NCBI GenBank assembly: GCA_002365025.1
Contig: DEYX01000217.1
Coordinates: forward strand, 1-8,867
Origin: Hungatella sp. UBA3147
Lineage (GTDB): Bacteria > Bacillota > Clostridia > Lachnospirales > Lachnospiraceae
Length of the DNA: 8,867 nucleotides
Direction of reading: 5' to 3'
Shown: positions 5,492 to 8,867 of the stretch, piece by piece
Position numbering within the stretch: the stretch's first letter is position 1
Layout: each line of letters begins with the position of its first letter
Notes under the pieces: model-generated
Database searches by the model: none
Told to the model about the DNA's origin: nothing
What the model saw: the letters and a program-made list of their open reading frames with translations, nothing else
Program-made: the position numbers and the translations under genes

Positions 5492-8400
5492 TTGCAGAGC
5501 TTTTTGGAAAAAACTAATTTTTATATAAATTCACCGTTTCTGCTGAATATTCTATTGCTGCTGGCTGCGTCGATCTGCCTTGTACTATTCATTTTGTATT
5601 ACCGGCGTTATCATTTTAGTAAGAACGTGCATTTCCCGGACTGCTTCCAGGGAGAAGAAAATAAACTTGACCCAAGCGAGTGGGAGAAGCAGATGCTTGT
5701 TCTGGCAGAAGGTCATGGCCAGGTCAGACTGGTGGGACGCAGCTTTGTTCTTAATGATTATAATCAGGCTGCTTATAAAAAACTGAATAAAATAAGAGAC
5801 AGTATCTCTGCTGTATCTACGGATATCATTTCCCTGATACCGGCAGCACGCTGGCTCTTTGACAATTTCCAGATGCTGTACCGGGAAATTAAAAAGGTCC
5901 GTACATCAGGAACCAGCTATGCCGTTTTACCGGTTCTGGAGGGAAAGGAATACCGGAACTTCCCCCGTATCTATGTTGTGGCAAAAAAAATGGTGGCTCT
6001 TTCCGGCGGGCACATAAGCGAAGAAAATATTTCTGTGATGTTAAAGGCTTATCAGCAGAAGATCCCCCTTACAGACAAGGAAATCTGGGTTTTGCCGGAA
6101 GTGCTGGGCTTTTGTATCCTTGAAGAAATCATTGTAATTGCGGAAGAAATTCTTCATATGATTGATGTGAAATCAAAGGCAGAAAAATTTCTCCGTGATA
6201 AGCTGGCAGATAAAAAGGGACCGGCCGATATATCCGCTCTGCTTTGCAAAACAGAGGATAGCTTAAGGCTTAACTACTCCTTCCATGCCCATGTAATACA
6301 TCTGCTGAAGAACCTGTCTTTTGATGAGGCTTCCATTCAAAAATACCTGGAACATCATTTTTCTTCCCTGGAGAGACAGGTAAAGACCTCCGGTATATTC
6401 ATGGAGGAAGGAAAGATTGAATCATTTCTTGAGACAAATATCCGGACCTTGATTGTCAGCCTGAGGGATATCAATGAAGTTGATGAAGAAAAGTTCTTTG
6501 AGGAATATTCCTATCTGGAGCAGATTTTATCACAGGATCCGGATGGGGTATATCCAAAGATGGATTTGGAATCCAGGGGCATGTACCGTGGGGTAATCGT
6601 TAAATTATCTCATCGTTACAGGCTGTTGGAGGAAAAGATAGCCGGAGACTGTCTGGAACTGGCGGTTCAGGGCAGAGAAGACCTGCATTGTTCCCATCAT
6701 GTGGGTTCCTATCTTTTGGGTAAGGGGTATCCGGTTTTAAAAGCAAAGGCGTTAGGAAAGCCGATTCCTCAAAATATTAAAAAAAGGATGAATGTAAGCG
6801 GCTTCCTTTATTTCCTAACCATGTTCCTTATTATTCCGGGACTTTGTGCCTGTCTGCTTTATGCCTTTTGGAACCTTGGGGGGCTTAGGAATATCAGCCG
6901 TTTAGTCATTCTTTTTTTATCGGCAATGCCGCTGTTAATGGGTATTTCCATAGAGCTTACAAATTTTATTTTTACAAGAAGAATTAAAGTAAAGAAGATT
7001 CCTTCTCTGAACTATCTGGAGGAAATACCAGAGGATGCAAAAACTTTTGTGGTTATGCCGGTTATTGTCTCCTCAAAGGAACAGGGTCTGGGGTACATGG
7101 AACGTATTCAAAAGCATTATCTGGCAAACAGTCAGTCCAATCTTTCCTTTGCATTGCTGCTTGATTTTGCGGATTCCCCGGACGAGTTCATGGAAAATGA
7201 CAAGGTGATTGAAAACGCCCTTGCTGCACGTATGAAGGAGTTAAATGAGCTCTATCCGTCTGAACAACAGCGCTTTTCCTTATTCTTCCGCTGCCGCAAA
7301 TGGAATAAAGCGGAGAACTGTTATATGGGCTGGGAGCGTAAAAGAGGAAAGCTGGAAGAGTTTAATAACCTTTTAAATGGAGAAGAAAAGGGGAATACCA
7401 CCTTTTCCTCTATTTACTGCGACGAAAAGCTCCTTTCCACCTTCCGGTATGTGATCACGCTGGATGCGGATACCAATCTGCTTCGTGACAATGCCGCAAA
7501 ACTGGTCGGTCTGATTGATCATCCTTTAAATAAGCCAATTCTTGACCCGGCAGGCCAAAAGGTAGAAGAGGGATATGTCATCATTCAGCCTTCAGTAAGA
7601 AACCATATTGTGGATAAGAACGGCAGCAGGTTTGCGAAAATCTTCGGTGGGGAATCGGGCCTGGCTCATTACGTAACCGTAATATCAGATATTTACCAGG
7701 ATATTTTTAATAAGGGAATCTATACCGGGAAGGGCATCTACGATCGGGAAGCATTCCACAAGGTGCTAAAGAACAAGGTACCGGAGAACAGGATTCTCAG
7801 TCATGATCTTTTTGAGAGCTGCTATGCAAGGACGGCTTTTTCCAGTACAGTCAAGATTATGGACAATTTTCCAACCAGTGTTTTATCCTTTACCAAAAGG
7901 GAACACCGATGGCTGCGCGGGGACTGGCAGCTGCTGCCCTGGCTGTTTTTAAGAAAGACCCAGGATGGTAAAAACTTATGTGCGCTGTCAAAATGGAAGA
8001 TCTTTGACAACTTAAGAAGAAGCATGGTTCCTTTAAGCAAGACGTTATTTGTACTGTTTAATCTGGCATGGATGCCTAAGGCATATTATCTTTGGTTACC
8101 CATTGTTTTTTTTAATGATATATTTACTCTGGTGATTCTTTTGCTTGCTGTTATCACCCAGAAGCTGATACGTCCAAAACTTGCCCTTGTTTATAAATGC
8201 TTCTTTAAGGAACTTGCTGCAATGCTTTATCGGGCATTCCTGGAGTTTACAATTACTTCTTACCGAGCTTATGTCGCAACGGATGCAATGATCAGAACCA
8301 TGTACCGGATCTTTATCAGCAAAAAAAATCTGCTTCGCTGGAATACGGCGGAAGCAGTGGACGCCTCCATTGTCAATACCAGAAGGGGATATTTTATCAC

Positions 8401-8867
8401 CATGTGGAGTTCTCTTCTTCCGGCGGCTGTTCTTTTAATAATCTTATTTATGGGACATTTAAACCCGGCCGGAATGATTTTGACAGCAATCGTAATTGCC
8501 GACTGGTGCTTTGCCTCCCAAATCGCCTACGGGATCAGTCAGCCGGATAAAAAGCTTCAACTTAAGAATATAGCACAGAACAATGAACTGCTCCTGGATA
8601 CTGCACGCAGAACCTGGCTGTTTTTTAAGGAGCTTTCCACGAAGGAAAATAACTGGCTCTGTCCGGATAATTACCAGATTTCAATGGTGGAAAAAGTCAG
8701 CGATAAAACATCGCCGACCAATATGGGACTTCAGTTTCTGGCAATCCTGTCAGCAAGGGATTTTGGTTTCGAAACGTTAAGCTCTACGGTTGAAGTCGTG
8801 GAAAATCTGATGGAAACGATTCAGAAGATGCCAAAATTCAATGGGCATCTCTATAACTGGTATCATA
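5492..8867 (+). CDS. ndvB: Cyclic beta-1,2-glucan synthase (NdvB/ChvB/Cgs family), 5' part
   Basis: This is a membrane enzyme that builds beta-1,2-glucan from UDP-glucose; the gene is open for 1,125 codons and runs off the window. Full family members are about 2,800 residues, so roughly the first 40% is seen. After an N-terminal membrane segment (about 16-38) comes the family's soluble region, with PAARWLFDNF and LPVLEGKEYRNFPRIY. Membrane segments at about 436-460 and 470-492 precede the GT84 glycosyltransferase. Its motifs are visible: MGWERKRGKLEEFN, LDADT (Asp658, Asp660), GKGIYD, SHDLFE (from 770) and REHRWLRGDWQ (803-813). Four more membrane segments follow (about 847-892 and 973-1012). 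From about 1045, WLFFKEL, SPTNMGL and NGHLYNWY match the start of the next domain, assigned GH189 (cyclisation) in characterised synthases. The GH94-like chain-length domain should lie beyond the window. It appears to be the first gene of its unit. Whether the product is cyclic or linear cannot be judged from this part. Confidence 0.92.
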   Translation, partial: MQSFLEKTNFYINSPFLLNILLLLAASICLVLFILYYRRYHFSKNVHFPDCFQGEENKLDPSEWEKQMLVLAEGHGQVRLVGRSFVLNDYNQAAYKKLNKIRDSISAVSTDIISLIPAARWLFDNFQMLYREIKKVRTSGTSYAVLPVLEGKEYRNFPRIYVVAKKMVALSGGHISEENISVMLKAYQQKIPLTDKEIWVLPEVLGFCILEEIIVIAEEILHMIDVKSKAEKFLRDKLADKKGPADISALLCKTEDSLRLNYSFHAHVIHLLKNLSFDEASIQKYLEHHFSSLERQVKTSGIFMEEGKIESFLETNIRTLIVSLRDINEVDEEKFFEEYSYLEQILSQDPDGVYPKMDLESRGMYRGVIVKLSHRYRLLEEKIAGDCLELAVQGREDLHCSHHVGSYLLGKGYPVLKAKALGKPIPQNIKKRMNVSGFLYFLTMFLIIPGLCACLLYAFWNLGGLRNISRLVILFLSAMPLLMGISIELTNFIFTRRIKVKKIPSLNYLEEIPEDAKTFVVMPVIVSSKEQGLGYMERIQKHYLANSQSNLSFALLLDFADSPDEFMENDKVIENALAARMKELNELYPSEQQRFSLFFRCRKWNKAENCYMGWERKRGKLEEFNNLLNGEEKGNTTFSSIYCDEKLLSTFRYVITLDADTNLLRDNAAKLVGLIDHPLNKPILDPAGQKVEEGYVIIQPSVRNHIVDKNGSRFAKIFGGESGLAHYVTVISDIYQDIFNKGIYTGKGIYDREAFHKVLKNKVPENRILSHDLFESCYARTAFSSTVKIMDNFPTSVLSFTKREHRWLRGDWQLLPWLFLRKTQDGKNLCALSKWKIFDNLRRSMVPLSKTLFVLFNLAWMPKAYYLWLPIVFFNDIFTLVILLLAVITQKLIRPKLALVYKCFFKELAAMLYRAFLEFTITSYRAYVATDAMIRTMYRIFISKKNLLRWNTAEAVDASIVNTRRGYFITMWSSLLPAAVLLIILFMGHLNPAGMILTAIVIADWCFASQIAYGISQPDKKLQLKNIAQNNELLLDTARRTWLFFKELSTKENNWLCPDNYQISMVEKVSDKTSPTNMGLQFLAILSARDFGFETLSSTVEVVENLMETIQKMPKFNGHLYNWYH

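Noticed and set aside
5580..5786. Small plus-strand reading frame of 68 codons
   Set aside because: It lies in another frame inside the glucan synthase gene, which is continuously open and matches its family over the same bases.
7822..8040. Minus-strand reading frame of 72 codons inside the glucan synthase gene
   Set aside because: It covers the antisense of the conserved HRWLRGDWQ region and has no homology or ribosome binding site of its own.

Overview
The window reads as chromosomal DNA of a low-to-mid GC Gram-positive bacterium, most likely a clostridial species of the Lachnospiraceae type. This is inferred from strong GGAGG ribosome binding sites, short intergenic spaces, U-tailed terminators, AT-rich spacers and the overall look of the proteins; no marker gene fixes the taxon.

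Left part (1-3123). The 3' end of a RidA-family gene on the plus strand meets a minus-strand gene for a MetE-like, zinc-binding methyltransferase, with a shared hairpin terminator between them. Upstream of the MetE-like gene, on the same strand, lie a LysR-type regulator gene and then a TetR-type regulator gene. The two regulator genes are only 13 nt apart and the LysR ribosome binding site overlaps the TetR stop codon, so they look like one translationally coupled operon. A hairpin overlapping the LysR stop codon separates this pair from the MetE-like gene, which appears to have its own promoter next to an inverted repeat that could be a LysR-type site.

Middle part (3103-5284). A divergent control region holds a good sigma-A type promoter and a perfect AGAACA-N3-TGTTCT palindrome at the predicted start of transcription. 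It drives a P1B-type heavy-metal-transporting ATPase that would be about 630 residues long. The gene is split by a one-base frameshift after codon 112. The N-terminal four membrane segments are in one frame. The actuator, CPC, DKTGT and hinge motifs are in the other, and a strong terminator follows. The TetR regulator is the natural candidate to control this gene.

Right part (5285-8867). After a short AT-rich leader comes a very large gene that starts at a TTG codon with an excellent ribosome binding site and is open to the window edge (1,125 codons). It is the N-terminal part of a cyclic beta-1,2-glucan synthase (NdvB/ChvB/Cgs family). It has a complete GT84 glycosyltransferase module between membrane segments, followed by the start of the next (cyclisation, GH189-like) domain. 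No RNA genes, CRISPR arrays, insertion sequences or phage genes were seen. The best candidates for a second look are the frameshifted metal pump with its unusual last-helix motif, the TetR operator arrangement, the RidA protein lacking its usual arginine, and the clostridial cyclic glucan synthase.
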